From JBEIDK01 sp040383485 (GTDB lineage Bacteria > Bacteroidota > Bacteroidia > UBA4408), in NCBI GenBank assembly GCA_040383485.1, contig JBEIDK010000079.1, forward strand, positions 1 to 14,999: DNA of 14,999 nt. The letters run 5' to 3'. Shown here piece after piece: positions 14,999-14,999 of this stretch. Each line of letters opens with the position of its first letter. Position 1 is the stretch's first letter. The position numbers were made by a program, and so were the translations under genes. Below the pieces are notes generated by a model. The model had not been told where the DNA came from. It made no database searches and saw only the letters and a program-made list of their open reading frames with translations.

Positions 14999-14999
14999 C

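Overview
The window looks like chromosome of a low-GC Bacteroidota bacterium. The evidence is the set of families present: a DUF5606 protein, an orphan ABC ATPase with an S-N-Q switch, tandem TPR/PD40 envelope proteins of the PorE type, and an IspG with the CPSCGRTLFDLQ iron-sulfur motif and HGMAEQRR linker. Two promoters fit the Bacteroidota pattern TTTG-N19-TAnnTT(C/G)G, and Shine-Dalgarno sequences are absent. Start codons include GTG (patatin) and TTG (ABC ATPase, exonuclease), each fixed by family alignment or an upstream in-frame stop.

Layout: (1) 1-459 has no intact gene; a faint protein-like reading on the minus strand may be a decayed ORF end. (2) 460-1449 (+) is a two-TM potassium channel with an RCK domain, ending in a 4-bp convergent overlap with a PhnA-family zinc-ribbon gene (minus). 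(3) 2090-5294 is a minus-strand block: rhomboid protease, DUF5606 protein with a histone-like basic tail, then M3 oligoendopeptidase and PhnA. Rhomboid and DUF5606 each have a good promoter, and an intrinsic terminator separates DUF5606 from the peptidase. (4) 5391-5954 (+) is a small exported protein of unknown function with a strong terminator behind it. (5) 6046-9726 (+) is a likely operon: 3-hydroxybutyrate dehydrogenase, patatin-like lipase, orphan ABC ATPase, GT4 glycosyltransferase. The first two repeat the bdhA-patD pairing known from Legionella. (6) 9837-13373 (+) holds two tandem paralogues of 558 residues each (signal peptide, TPR, PD40 propeller, carboxypeptidase-regulatory-like domain) that lack the OmpA domain of PorE. 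Between them is what looks like the decayed reading frame of a lysine-rich tail. (7) 13407-14213 (+) is a DEDDh exonuclease with an ExoX-like C-terminus. (8) 14237-end (minus) is the C-terminal part of IspG, with an apparent 1-base frameshift in a homopolymer near the window edge.

Most of this is housekeeping and cell-envelope content. I do not see a complete defence system, CRISPR array, prophage, tRNA, rRNA or insertion sequence. The points most worth checking are the IspG frameshift, the operator-like dyad inside the rhomboid promoter, the altered potassium-channel filter, the decayed tail between the PD40 paralogues, and the bdhA-patatin-ABC-GT4 operon.
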